This document shows, one piece after another, positions 7,290 to 16,777 of a DNA stretch of 64,000 nucleotides. The stretch covers positions 62,001 through 126,000 of the forward strand of contig NZ_CP083566.1 of the NCBI RefSeq assembly GCF_025143985.1, read 5' to 3'. Every line of letters starts with the position of its first letter. Positions within the stretch are counted from its first letter, which is position 1. The DNA comes from Sulfitobacter sp. W027. Its GTDB lineage: Bacteria > Pseudomonadota > Alphaproteobacteria > Rhodobacterales > Rhodobacteraceae. The translations under genes and the position numbers were made by a program. Under the pieces are notes generated by a model. The model saw only the letters and a list, made by a program, of their open reading frames with translations, ran no database searches and had not been told where the DNA came from.

Positions 7290-9349
7290 GCACGAGCCAA
7301 GCCGCCGCCTTTAGCGCCTACCACCGTCATGGCTTTGTCCGGGTGGCGACCTGCACGCCGCATGTGCGGCCTGCCGATGTCACCTTCAACCGCGATAGCC
7401 TGCTGGATGAGATGCGCCGTGCCGATGCGGCGCGTGTGGATCTGCTGGTTTGCCCTGAACTGTCGCTTTCCTCCTATGCCATTGATGATCTGCATATGCA
7501 GGACGCGCTTTTAAATGCGGTGGAAGAGGCGCTTGGCGTGCTCATTGAAGCCAGTGCCGAGATGACACCGGTGATCCTGCTCGGCGCGCCGCTGCGCCGG
7601 GAGGGGCGGCTCTATAATTGCGCTGTCGTGATCTCGCGCGGGCAGGTGCTGGGCGTTGTGCCAAAGTCCTACCTGCCGAATTACCGTGAGTTCTATGAAA
7701 AACGCTGGTTCGCCCATGGCCGGGACACCGGGGGAGAGATCACCGTCGCGGGCCGCCGGGTGCCCTTTGGCGATGATCTGATTTTTGAGGCGACGGATCT
7801 GCCCGGCCTGATCTTCCATGCCGAGATCTGCGAAGACCTCTGGACGCCCGCGCCGCCTTCGTCGGATGCCGCACTTGGGGGGGCGTTGATCCTCGCCAAC
7901 CTCTCGGCCTCGAATATCGTGATCGGTAAATCCTCTGACCGCCACCTTCTCTGCCGTTCGCAATCCATGCGCGCCTTTGCCGCATACGTCTATTCCGCCG
8001 CCGGTCCGGGGGAGAGCACGACCGATTTGGCTTGGGACGGGCAGGGGATGATCCATGAATTGGGCGACCTCTTGGCCGAATCCACCCGCTTCTCGCTTGA
8101 GCCGGAACTGACCATCGCCGATGTGGACTGTGGCCGCATCCAGTCAGAGCGGATGCGGACGGGTAGTTTTCATGACGCCGCACGGCACCGCGCGCCAGAG
8201 TTTCGCCGGGTGACCTTCGCCCATCAGCCGCACTATGAGAATGCTGGGCTGATCCGCCCGCTGCGCCGTTTTCCCTATGTGCCGAACCGCGAAAGCCACC
8301 TTGATCAGGATTGCTACGAGGCGTTCAACATTCAGGTCGAAGGGCTGCGCCGCCGGTTCGAGGCGACCAAGAGCAAGACCATGGTTATCGGCATTTCTGG
8401 CGGGCTCGATTCCACCCATGCGTTGATCGTGGCGGCCAAAGCCTGTGACCGGATGGGCATCCCGCGCGACCGTATTTTGGGGTTCACAATGCCCGGCTTT
8501 GCCACGTCCGAGGGCACGAAGTCGAACGCATGGAGGCTGATGCGCGCCATGGGCATCAGCGCTGATGAGATCGACATCCGCCCCGCCGCACGGCAGATGC
8601 TGGAGGATATGGATCACCCCTTCTCAGACGGGGAGCCGGTTTACGACATCACCTTTGAAAACGTGCAGGCCGGGCTGCGCACGGATTACCTTTTTCGGCT
8701 GGCCAACCAGCGGCAGGGCTTCGTCATCGGCACCGGCGATCTGAGCGAATTGGCGCTTGGCTGGTGTACCTATGGCGTGGGCGACCAGATGAGCCATTAC
8801 GCCGTGAACACCGGGGTGCCAAAGACGTTGATCCAGTACCTGATCCGCTGGGCCACACGCTCGGGCCAGTTCGATGCTGAGACCGACAAGGTTCTCGACG
8901 CCATTCTGGAGACCGAAATCTCCCCCGAACTGGTCCCCGCCGGAGAGGGTGAGGAGATTCAAAGCACCGAGGCGATGATCGGCCCCTATGAGTTGAACGA
9001 CTTCTTCCTCTTTCACACGATGCGCTACGGGCTGGCACCGTCAAAGGTGGCCTTTCTGGCGTGGCACGCTTGGCATGACATCGAGGAGGGGCGCTGGCCG
9101 GATGGTTTCCCGCAGGCCAAACGCAATGCCTATGACCTCGAAACGATCCGTCATTGGCTCGAAAAATTCTTGCACCGTTTCTTTGCCACCAGCCAGTTCA
9201 AGCGCTCGGCCCTGCCGAATGGGCCCAAGGTCAGCGCCGGGGGCGCGCTGTCGCCGCGCGGCGACTGGCGTGCGCCGTCGGACTCTGTGGCGACCCCGTG
9301 GTTGGACGAGTTGCGCAGCAACGTGCCCGAGTGCTGGCCGAAAGGTTAA
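7286..9349 (+). CDS. nadE: Glutamine-dependent NAD(+) synthetase
   Basis: 687 residues, the long glutamine-dependent form. The N-terminal nitrilase-like glutaminase domain (about 15-290) carries the Glu-Lys-Cys triad: Glu58 in VCPELSLSSY, Lys127 in VPKSYLPNYREFYEKRWF and Cys182 in FHAEICEDLW. The C-terminal ATP-pyrophosphatase domain starts with the P-loop GISGGLDSTHAL (SGGLDS 371-376) and has the NAD synthetase motifs TGDLSELALGWCTYGVGDQMSHY. It amidates nicotinate adenine dinucleotide to NAD using glutamine-derived ammonia channelled between domains. The GTG start at 7286 overlaps the pncC stop and has GGAGGA 9 nt upstream. The gene ends 6 bp from the convergent MFS gene with no obvious terminator between them. 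Confidence 0.95.
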   Translation: MSTSQAAAFSAYHRHGFVRVATCTPHVRPADVTFNRDSLLDEMRRADAARVDLLVCPELSLSSYAIDDLHMQDALLNAVEEALGVLIEASAEMTPVILLGAPLRREGRLYNCAVVISRGQVLGVVPKSYLPNYREFYEKRWFAHGRDTGGEITVAGRRVPFGDDLIFEATDLPGLIFHAEICEDLWTPAPPSSDAALGGALILANLSASNIVIGKSSDRHLLCRSQSMRAFAAYVYSAAGPGESTTDLAWDGQGMIHELGDLLAESTRFSLEPELTIADVDCGRIQSERMRTGSFHDAARHRAPEFRRVTFAHQPHYENAGLIRPLRRFPYVPNRESHLDQDCYEAFNIQVEGLRRRFEATKSKTMVIGISGGLDSTHALIVAAKACDRMGIPRDRILGFTMPGFATSEGTKSNAWRLMRAMGISADEIDIRPAARQMLEDMDHPFSDGEPVYDITFENVQAGLRTDYLFRLANQRQGFVIGTGDLSELALGWCTYGVGDQMSHYAVNTGVPKTLIQYLIRWATRSGQFDAETDKVLDAILETEISPELVPAGEGEEIQSTEAMIGPYELNDFFLFHTMRYGLAPSKVAFLAWHAWHDIEEGRWPDGFPQAKRNAYDLETIRHWLEKFLHRFFATSQFKRSALPNGPKVSAGGALSPRGDWRAPSDSVATPWLDELRSNVPECWPKG

Positions 9350-9355
9350 GCCGCG

Positions 9356-10576
9356 CTATTCCTCGCGGCTCAATTCGCCTTCGACAAAGTTCGGGGTCAG
9401 CGGCGGCGCGGCGTGACGCTCTCGGGTCTCGGGATCGCTGCGTAGGGTCATGCGCAGCAGCCCCCATGCGACGATGGCGATTTGAAAGCCGCCAAGCGCA
9501 AGCGGCAGGCCACGCGGGCCCAGCGTATCCAGCAACACGCCGGCCAGCAGCGGCCCGATCGCCGCCCCGATGCCTTGCATCAGCACCAAACCGCCCGAGA
9601 CAGCGACCACCGCCGACCCCGGCGCACGGTCGTTGACATGGGCGATGACGATGGACTGCGCGGGTAGGACCAGTCCGCCGATGGCAAAGCCCAAGATCAA
9701 CAGCATTGTACTTGATGGTGCAGGGATCGGCAGGGTCAACATCATCAGCGCGCCGCCTGCTGCCGCCAGCCCGACGCTCAGGCCCCGGCGGCTCACCCGG
9801 TCAGACATCCAGCCAAGCGGGAACTGCAACACCAGCCCCCCGATGGTGAAGGCCGCGATCAGCAAGGCGATACGCGATTGAGCATAGCCCATCTCCTGTG
9901 CGAACAGCGGCGCGAGCCCGTAAAACGTCCCGATAGAGGCCCCCACCAGCCCCGCGCTTACCGCGCCATAGGGAGACAGACCCCACAGGCGACGCAAGGA
10001 CGGCGGTTCTTGCGCGCCTTCGGACATTGGCCCTTCCACACGGGTGAGCGAGATCGGCACGAGCGACAGCGACATCACGATCGAGACAAGCACGAATAGG
10101 ATAAACTCAGCCGGATCCCCGAGGTTGAGCAGAAACTGCCCCGCCGCTCCCGAGGCCATGCCGACCATGCCGTAAACCGCCAATAGCTTGCCCCGCTGCG
10201 CGGAACTGACCGACGCGTTGAGCCAGCTTTCCGTCACGATGATCAATCCGGCAAAGGCAAAGCCCGTCAGACAGCGCACGGCGATCCATACCCATGGGTC
10301 GATAAAGGCCAGATGCATCAACGCCGCTGCCGAGGCGACAGAGGCCAGTGCGGCAAAGGTGCGGATATGGCCCACGCCCGAGATCAGACGCGGGGCGACG
10401 AACGACCCGATGCTCAGCCCCGCGAAAAAGCCTGACATGATGAGGCCCGTGGTCACCCCGCCAAACCCCTCAAGCCCCGCGCGTATGGCCAATAGCGTGC
10501 CCTGTAACCCATTGCTCATCTGCAAAAGCGAAAAGCCGAGCAGCAAAGTTACAAGTGGCATAACAGCAGAGCGCAT
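9356..10576 (-). CDS. Major facilitator superfamily transporter, YcaD-like
   Basis: 406 residues with about twelve hydrophobic segments in two six-helix halves. The first half begins VMPLVTLLLGFSLLQMSNGL and includes RCLTGFAFAGLIIVTESWLN. This ESWLN region, followed by RGKLLAVYGMV, is a family mark of YcaD-type MFS proteins. The second half (about 205-385) has the loop GWMSDRVSRRGL corresponding to the MFS motif A between helices 8 and 9. The short hydrophilic C-terminus is cytoplasmic. A Shine-Dalgarno GAGAGGA lies 4 nt before the ATG. The substrate cannot be read from the sequence; YcaD relatives are poorly characterised. The gene is convergent with nadE. Confidence 0.85.
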   Translation of the reverse strand: MRSAVMPLVTLLLGFSLLQMSNGLQGTLLAIRAGLEGFGGVTTGLIMSGFFAGLSIGSFVAPRLISGVGHIRTFAALASVASAAALMHLAFIDPWVWIAVRCLTGFAFAGLIIVTESWLNASVSSAQRGKLLAVYGMVGMASGAAGQFLLNLGDPAEFILFVLVSIVMSLSLVPISLTRVEGPMSEGAQEPPSLRRLWGLSPYGAVSAGLVGASIGTFYGLAPLFAQEMGYAQSRIALLIAAFTIGGLVLQFPLGWMSDRVSRRGLSVGLAAAGGALMMLTLPIPAPSSTMLLILGFAIGGLVLPAQSIVIAHVNDRAPGSAVVAVSGGLVLMQGIGAAIGPLLAGVLLDTLGPRGLPLALGGFQIAIVAWGLLRMTLRSDPETRERHAAPPLTPNFVEGELSREE

Positions 10577-10592
10577 GATGTCCTCTCAGGTC

Positions 10593-10656
10593 TTAAATCC
10601 GGCCGTGGCCGGTGGCCGTTTGGCCATTGGTCCCAAAATATGTGCGGCGGATTTAA
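10593..10656 (-). other. Inverted repeat in the leader of the MFS gene
   Basis: TTAAATCCG (10593-10601) and its exact complement CGGATTTAA (10648-10656) bracket a segment that itself contains several short GGCC repeats able to pair. In the leftward transcript this would fold about 20-80 nt upstream of the MFS start codon. No riboswitch class is recognisable. The rest of the 256-bp gap (10577-10832) shows no gene; its right part is AT-richer and should hold the promoter of the rightward RND operon. Confidence 0.4.
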
Positions 10657-10832
10657 AAAATTCCAGTAACCAACCCTGACGCTCTTCCACCGGGTAAGGT
10701 TCCGCGCCATAGTGGTAGCAGCCAGCGGCGCCATCGTGGAATGCCCAGCCAATACTCAAGCAGATTTGACGTGCCTTTTTTGGGGGGATGCTCAATTATG
10801 CGCCTTGTAACGCAATTTGAAAGCGCATCCTC

Positions 10833-12002
10833 GTGAAAGCCCTGCGCCAATTTATCGTATTTTTGCTAGTTCTCGTTGCTGGCCTCTATGTGTTGTTAAC
10901 CTATGTCCCCGCCGCGCGTCCCTTCGTGGCGCAGACCGGCTTGCTGGACCTTCTGGGGATTGACGCGACCCCCGAAAAGCCTGAGGCGTCCGGTGGCGGC
11001 TGGGGCGGCGGCGGGCCGTCGCTCGTTGTCACTGCCGAGGTGGGCGAAGAGACTTTGGCCGACCGCATTACTGCCATCGGCGACGGGCGCGCGCGCCGTT
11101 CGGTCACCTTGCGCTCCAACGCGGTGGGCGTGATCACCGAACTCAACCTACCTGCCGGGCAGTTGATCGAAGCAGGCACCGTGATCGCATTGTTAGAGAA
11201 TGAGGCCGAGCGGATCGCGCTTAAGCAAGCTGAATTGCAGTTAGAGAATGCCCGCACGGAACAGGTACGTGTAGAGCGACTGCAAAACACCGGTGCGGTC
11301 AGCGAAGTGCGCCTGCGTGAGACGGAGCTCGCCCTGCAAAGCGCCGAACTCGCGCTTAGCCAAGCGCAATTTGACCTGTCGCAACGCCGCATCCTCGCAC
11401 CGATCTCGGGCTGGGTGGGGATCACCGACATTGAAGAAGGCGATCGGGTCAATGCGCAGGATCAATTGGCCACCATCACCGATCGCAGCGAGATCCTGAT
11501 CGATTTTCGCGTGCCAGAGCGGGTGGTGGGCAAGCTGGCCTTGGGCAAGGAGATCACCGTCACGCCGCTTGGCATGCGCGACCTCACGCTCACGGGCGAA
11601 GTCAGCGCCATCGACAGTGTAATCGATCGTGCCAGCCGCACGCTTTTGGTGCAGGGCCGGGTGCCAAACGCAAACGACCGATTGCGCGCTGGCATGGCGT
11701 TCTCCGTTAGTCTTACCTTTGTCGGCGATCCGTATCTGGCGATCCCGCCGCTGGCGGTGCAATGGTCTTCGGACGGTCCCTTTGTCTGGGCAGTGCGCGA
11801 AGGGAAGGCGCATCAGGTCGCGGTCGAGATCGCGCAGCGCAATAGCGATTCTGTTCTTGTCTTGTCGGATGATTTGACTGCCGAAGATGTGGTGGTGACC
11901 GAAGGCGTGCAAACCCTGCGCGAAGGGGGAGAGGTGCGCGAGGCCAACCGCTCGGGCCGTGCCCAATCGGGTGCCGCCATCTCTGAAAAGACAACCCTAT
12001 GA
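10833..12002 (+). CDS. RND efflux periplasmic adaptor (membrane fusion protein)
   Basis: 389 residues, starting at GTG. An N-terminal membrane anchor (about residues 4-24, FIVFLLVLVAGLYVLLTYV) is followed by a Gly-rich linker (GGGWGGGGP). Then come the lipoyl half-motifs (VGVITELNLPAGQLIEAG), a long alpha-hairpin rich in Ala/Glu/Leu (about 125-180, ALKQAELQLENARTEQVRVE onward), the second lipoyl half (RRILAPISGWVGITDIEEGD) and a beta-barrel domain (about 200-290). The adaptor bridges the inner-membrane RND pump to an outer-membrane channel. Its stop overlaps the pump start by 4 bp. No outer-membrane factor gene is nearby, so the pair probably uses a TolC-like protein encoded elsewhere. The substrate is unknown. 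Confidence 0.92.
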   Translation: MKALRQFIVFLLVLVAGLYVLLTYVPAARPFVAQTGLLDLLGIDATPEKPEASGGGWGGGGPSLVVTAEVGEETLADRITAIGDGRARRSVTLRSNAVGVITELNLPAGQLIEAGTVIALLENEAERIALKQAELQLENARTEQVRVERLQNTGAVSEVRLRETELALQSAELALSQAQFDLSQRRILAPISGWVGITDIEEGDRVNAQDQLATITDRSEILIDFRVPERVVGKLALGKEITVTPLGMRDLTLTGEVSAIDSVIDRASRTLLVQGRVPNANDRLRAGMAFSVSLTFVGDPYLAIPPLAVQWSSDGPFVWAVREGKAHQVAVEIAQRNSDSVLVLSDDLTAEDVVVTEGVQTLREGGEVREANRSGRAQSGAAISEKTTL

Positions 12003-15000
12003 GCGCCCCGCCCTCTGATGAAGGCACCCCGCCGCCTGTCACCGCGTCGGGCACGGCGCTTTTCGTACGGCGGCCTATCCTCGCCTTTGTGCTGAACGCG
12101 CTGATCGTGCTGGCGGGGATTGCCGCGCTCTTTGGTGCCGAGGTGCGTGAGCTTCCCAATGTCGACCGCCCCGTGGTCACGGTCACCACGACATTCTCGG
12201 GCGCGTCACCGGAATCCGTCGATCAGGAATTGACCGGTCGGATTGAAGGGGCCGTGGGCCGCGTCTCGGGCGTGCGGGCGATTTCCTCGAACTCTCGTTT
12301 CGGACGCAGCCGGGTCACCTTGGAGTTCAACGACAGCACCGATATCGACGTGGCCGCCACCGATGTGCGCGACGCCGTGGCGCGGATCGTGAACCAATTG
12401 CCCGACGGGGCCGAGCAGCCGCAGATCGTCAAGGCCGACGCCAACGCGCAGCCGGTGATGCGCATTGCCGTGACCTCCATGGGCCGCTCACCGGAGGAAT
12501 TGACCAAACTGGTGCAGGATCGCGTCGAAGACCGGCTGATCTCGGTCAACGGGGTCGCGGATTTGCAGATCTACGGCGACAGGGAGCCGTTCTTCCGCGT
12601 CGACATCGATCAGTTGGAATTGGCCAGCCGGGGCCTGACCTTGGGCGACATCCAGCGCGCCTTGGCCCATGTCGCTTATGACGCGCCGGCGGGCGATCTG
12701 GCGGGCGACCGCCAGTCGATCAACGTGCGGACGACTGCAAGCGTCGCCACCACGCAGGCCTTTGAGGCGATGGAGATCAAGGAGAATGTCCGGATCGGCG
12801 ATTTGGCTAAGGTCACACTTGGCCCCGCCGCAGGCGAAACGATCCTGCGCGCGAATGGGCAGTTAGGACTGGGCATCGGGATCATCCGGCAGGCGACCTC
12901 GAACACACTCGAAATCTCGCGCGACGTGCGCGCCGTGGTGGGAGAGTTGAATGAGACCCTGCCCGATGATGTGCGTATTTTCGTCACCTCTGATGATGCG
13001 ACCTTTATCTCGGGTTCTATCCGCGAGGTGCTCTCGACGCTGGCCTTTGCCGTTGGCATCGTGGTGGCGGTGATCTTTATCTTCCTGCGCGATTTCCGCG
13101 CCACGCTGATCCCGGCGCTGACCCTGCCGGTGGCGCTGATCGGCACTTTGGCGGCGATCTATCTGGTCGGGTTTTCGATCAACATCCTGACTCTTTTGGC
13201 ACTTGTACTGGCCACCGGCATGGTGGTGGATGATGCGATTGTGGTTCTGGAGAACATTGTGCGCCAGCGGGCGGCGGGGATGGGCCCAAGGGCGGCGGCG
13301 GTGCTGGGCACATCGCAAGTGTTCTTTGCCGTGGTCACCACCACGGCCACGCTGGCCGCGGTCTTTATCCCACTGTCATTCCTGCCGGGTCAGGCGGGCG
13401 GGTTGTTTCGGGAGTTCGGTTTCACCCTCGCCATCGCGGTGATGCTGTCTTCGGTCGTGGCGCTTAGCCTTTGCCCGGTGCTGGCCAGCCGCTTGCTCAC
13501 CAAAGCGGCGCCGGACAACCCGCGCGGTCCGGTGGTCGCGCTTGGAAACGGGCTTTTCCGGCTCTATGCCGCGACGCTTAAATGGGCGCTGGCGATGCCC
13601 TATGTCGTGGTGCTCATCGCCGCCTTCGTGGCGCTGACGGCGGTGCTGGTCTCAGGCGACATCCGCCAAGAACTGACCCCGCGCGAGGATCGCGCCGTGG
13701 CCTTGCTCAGCGTCTCGGCCCCGCAGGGCGTCTCGCTCGATTACACCCAAGGCAAGATGCGTGAGATCGAAGATCTGATCACCCCGCTGCAAGAGGCGGG
13801 GGAGGTGACGAACATCTTCTCCATCACCGGGTTTGGCGCGGATAATCGCGGCTTCATGGTCTTCACCCTTGCCGGATGGGCGGACCGTGCGCGGAGCCAA
13901 GATGAGATCGTGGGTGAGATCAACGGCAAGCTGCGGGGCATAGTCGGCGTGCGGGCCTTTGCAATCCAGCCCAACTCCCTTGGCATTCGCGGCGCAGGGC
14001 GGGGGCTGTCTTTCGCGATCACCGGCAACAACTATGAGCAGCTTTCCGAAGTTGCGCAGGCCATGGTGGACCGGCTGAGCACCGACCCTGCGATGGGCCA
14101 AGTCCGGCTGGAATATGAACGTACGCAACCGCAACTTTTCGTCCAGATCGACCGGACGCTGGCGGCAGATCTGGGCGTCGATATCACCGGGCTGGGCCAA
14201 GCCTTGCAGGCCATGCTCGATGGGCGTGAGGTGGCGTCGGTCTTTATCGACGATACCAGCTATGGAGTGCAGATGCTGTCGACCTCGGACCCGGTGAACG
14301 ACCCGCGCGACCTTGAGAACGTCTTTGTCCAATCGGGCACCGGTCAGATGATCTCAATGGCCAGTTTTGTCACCCTCGAAGAACGCGCCGTCGCCCCTGA
14401 GTTGGACCGGGAGGGCCAGAACCGCTCGGTCGAGATTTCCGCCGGGCTGACGCCGGGCCTGTCGCTGGGGGACGCGCTGCTGCAGGTCCGGGAGGTCGGC
14501 GAAGAAATGCTGGGTGATGAGAACCTGATCGTGCCCTTGGCCGAAGCCGCTGCATTGGATCAGACGAGCGCGGGGCTTTTCGTGACTTTCGGCTTCGCGA
14601 TCCTCGTGGTTTTCCTCGTCCTTGCTGCGCAGTTTGAGAGCTTCGTCTCTGCCATCGTCGTCATGGCCACGGTGCCTTTGGGCCTTGCCTGCGCCATCTT
14701 CGCGCTGCTGATGACGGGGCAAAGCCTGAACGTCTATAGCCAGATCGGTCTGGTGATGCTGATCGGGATCATGGCTAAGAATGGTATTTTGATCGTCGAG
14801 TTTGCCAACCAACTACGCGATCAAGGGGCGGATATTCACGAGGCGATCTTTGGTGCCTCCACGATCCGCCTGCGTCCGGTGATGATGACCATGACCTCGA
14901 CCGTGCTGGGGGGTGTGCCGTTAATCCTGTCCTCGGGCGCGGGGGCCGAGGCGCGCGAGGCGCTTGGCTGGGTGATCGTCGGCGGTTTGGGGATGGCCAC

Positions 15001-15118
15001 GCTCTCAACCCTCTATCTCACGCCGGTCGCCTATTTCCTGCTGGCCCGTTTCACCACGCCCAAGGCGGCAGAGGAAGCGCGCCTGCAACGCGAAATGTCC
15101 GAGGCGCAGACGATCTAG
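11999..15118 (+). CDS. RND efflux permease (HAE1/AcrB-like)
   Basis: 1039 residues, full length for an inner-membrane RND pump. Helix 1 follows the cytoplasmic FVRRPILAFVLNALIVLAG; two large periplasmic loops follow helices 1 and 7. The proton-relay aspartates lie in helix 4 (GMVVDDAIVVLEN), and the second half has GIMAKNGILIVEFANQLRDQG, the counterpart with the conserved Lys, and later RLRPVMMTMTSTVLGGVPL. It exchanges protons for periplasmic or membrane-embedded substrates. It is translationally coupled to the adaptor by an ATGA overlap. Substrate class (drugs, bile-like compounds, solvents) cannot be told from sequence. Confidence 0.93.
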   Translation: MSAPPSDEGTPPPVTASGTALFVRRPILAFVLNALIVLAGIAALFGAEVRELPNVDRPVVTVTTTFSGASPESVDQELTGRIEGAVGRVSGVRAISSNSRFGRSRVTLEFNDSTDIDVAATDVRDAVARIVNQLPDGAEQPQIVKADANAQPVMRIAVTSMGRSPEELTKLVQDRVEDRLISVNGVADLQIYGDREPFFRVDIDQLELASRGLTLGDIQRALAHVAYDAPAGDLAGDRQSINVRTTASVATTQAFEAMEIKENVRIGDLAKVTLGPAAGETILRANGQLGLGIGIIRQATSNTLEISRDVRAVVGELNETLPDDVRIFVTSDDATFISGSIREVLSTLAFAVGIVVAVIFIFLRDFRATLIPALTLPVALIGTLAAIYLVGFSINILTLLALVLATGMVVDDAIVVLENIVRQRAAGMGPRAAAVLGTSQVFFAVVTTTATLAAVFIPLSFLPGQAGGLFREFGFTLAIAVMLSSVVALSLCPVLASRLLTKAAPDNPRGPVVALGNGLFRLYAATLKWALAMPYVVVLIAAFVALTAVLVSGDIRQELTPREDRAVALLSVSAPQGVSLDYTQGKMREIEDLITPLQEAGEVTNIFSITGFGADNRGFMVFTLAGWADRARSQDEIVGEINGKLRGIVGVRAFAIQPNSLGIRGAGRGLSFAITGNNYEQLSEVAQAMVDRLSTDPAMGQVRLEYERTQPQLFVQIDRTLAADLGVDITGLGQALQAMLDGREVASVFIDDTSYGVQMLSTSDPVNDPRDLENVFVQSGTGQMISMASFVTLEERAVAPELDREGQNRSVEISAGLTPGLSLGDALLQVREVGEEMLGDENLIVPLAEAAALDQTSAGLFVTFGFAILVVFLVLAAQFESFVSAIVVMATVPLGLACAIFALLMTGQSLNVYSQIGLVMLIGIMAKNGILIVEFANQLRDQGADIHEAIFGASTIRLRPVMMTMTSTVLGGVPLILSSGAGAEAREALGWVIVGGLGMATLSTLYLTPVAYFLLARFTTPKAAEEARLQREMSEAQTI

Positions 15119-15200
15119 GGGCGTGGAGCGATTTTTCTCCGCCCATGCAACTTCCCCCCGTGGTGGGCGTTTAGCCATGTAGAACCGAAGCGGAAGGGAC

Positions 15201-16763
15201 ATGAGCGTGCGCGGCGATTTGAGTTTGGCACAGGCGGACCAAGGGCTTCCGACTGATGGGGCAAACAGCCAGAGCCTTTTCAATGATAGCACGACATGGC
15301 GCGTCGCGCGGGCTGACCGTTTTGGTCTGATTGTGGATGCGGCGGATTACTTCCGGGTTTTGCGCGAAATTTTCCTCGGGGCGCGACAGCAGTTGATGCT
15401 GATCGGCTGGGATTTTGACTTTGAGCTCGAAATGCTGCCGGGCGAGAGCGACGAAGACGGCAATGCGCCGGACGGCTACCCCAATCAGCTTGGTGCCTTT
15501 GTCGAAGCAGTGGTTGAGCGGACGCCTGAACTCAGCGTTTATCTGCTGAAATGGAACGGGGCCGTGCTGGCCGCGCCGGGGCGTTTGGTGCCATCGCTGG
15601 CGCTGAGCCTTTTTGGTGGGGATCGCATTCATTTTGCCTTGGACGGACACCATCCCTTTGGCGCCTGCCACCACCAAAAGATTGTCGTCGCCGATGATGC
15701 GCTGGCATTTTGCGGGGGGATCGACGCGACCGAGGATCGCTGGGACACGCCGGATCACCTGCCGGAAGACCCACGCCGGGTCCGCAAGGACGGTACCCCT
15801 TCTGATCCATGGCATGACGCGACTTCGGCACTTTCCGGTCCTGCCGCTGCGGCCTTGGGCGAACTCTCTCGCCGCCGTTGGTTGCGGGCCACGGGCGATG
15901 AGATTGAACGGCCTGAGGGCGCGCTGATGTCCGAATGGCCCGACAGGCTGCCAGTGGATGCTGAAGGTGTCGATGTGGCAATCGCGCGGACCGAGCCGCC
16001 CTTTGATGAAGAACCCCTTATCAATGAGATCGAACAGCTTTACCTCGCGGGGATCAAATCAGCGCGCCGCTATATCTACATTGAATCTCAGTATCTTGCG
16101 GCAGAGACAATTTGCGAGGCGCTGAAGGCGCGGCTGGCTGAAACGGACGGGCCAGAGATTGTAATTATCAACCCGCGCGATGCGGAATCGCAGTTGGAAG
16201 ATGACGCCATGCATGTGCTGCGGGAGCGTCTGGTCGAAGAGCTAAAGCGCGCGGACCATCAAAACCGCTTCCGTATCTATTTCCCGGTCACCAAGGAGGG
16301 TGACCCGATCTACGTTCACGCGAAAATCATGATCATCGACGACCATCTGTTGCGGCTGGGGTCAAGCAATCTCAACAATCGCTCCATGGGGTTTGATACG
16401 GAATGCGACGTGGCGATTGAACAGCCATCGCAGGTTATCGAAGGTTTCAGAACCCGTCTGATCGCTGAGCATCTTGGTCAAACACCTGAGCGTGTGGCCG
16501 AGGTGATCGCCCAGAAAGGGTCCATGATCGGCACGATTGAGACCTTGAACGGCAAAGAGGGGCGTGGTCTGCGCGCCGTTTTCCGGGGCAGCGAAACCGT
16601 GATTGGCGGGTTTCTCGCCAACACCCGTCTGCTTGATCCGCGTTATCATCCGGGGGAGGTGACCTCGACCGGGCGTGGCATCCGCCCGCGCCATATGGCG
16701 CTTATTGCAGGCGGTTTGGGTGTTGCGTGGCTGGCTTGGAAGAAATGGGGGCGCCGCGACTAG
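15201..16763 (+). CDS. Phospholipase D-like protein with a C-terminal membrane anchor
   Basis: 520 residues with two HKD motifs, HHQKIVVADD (His158/Lys160/Asp165) and VHAKIMIIDD (His373/Lys375), each followed by the downstream GG/S and N/E signature: AFCGGIDATEDRWD after the first and LGSSNLNNRSMGFDTECD after the second. This duplicated arrangement forms the active site of phospholipase D/cardiolipin synthase enzymes. The final 25 residues are a single hydrophobic helix ending in a positive tail (AWLAWKKWGRRD), implying inner-membrane tethering. Unlike classical bacterial cardiolipin synthases it lacks two N-terminal membrane helices, so it is closer to stand-alone PLD proteins. It probably acts as a phosphatidyl-hydrolase or transferase on phospholipids. 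It is convergent with opgC, 14 bp apart. Confidence 0.85.
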   Translation: MSVRGDLSLAQADQGLPTDGANSQSLFNDSTTWRVARADRFGLIVDAADYFRVLREIFLGARQQLMLIGWDFDFELEMLPGESDEDGNAPDGYPNQLGAFVEAVVERTPELSVYLLKWNGAVLAAPGRLVPSLALSLFGGDRIHFALDGHHPFGACHHQKIVVADDALAFCGGIDATEDRWDTPDHLPEDPRRVRKDGTPSDPWHDATSALSGPAAAALGELSRRRWLRATGDEIERPEGALMSEWPDRLPVDAEGVDVAIARTEPPFDEEPLINEIEQLYLAGIKSARRYIYIESQYLAAETICEALKARLAETDGPEIVIINPRDAESQLEDDAMHVLRERLVEELKRADHQNRFRIYFPVTKEGDPIYVHAKIMIIDDHLLRLGSSNLNNRSMGFDTECDVAIEQPSQVIEGFRTRLIAEHLGQTPERVAEVIAQKGSMIGTIETLNGKEGRGLRAVFRGSETVIGGFLANTRLLDPRYHPGEVTSTGRGIRPRHMALIAGGLGVAWLAWKKWGRRD

Positions 16764-16777
16764 CGACGCCCTTTGAT

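Noticed and set aside
10678..10703. GGAAC-N17-CGTC leftward, as a stress promoter for the MFS gene
   Set aside because: One mismatch at the -10, and no functional reason for stress control; kept out because such matches occur by chance at this rate.
15119..15200. Terminator after the RND permease gene
   Set aside because: GGGCGTGGAG/CTCCGCCC can pair only with a bulge and has no T-run after it; not strong enough to list.
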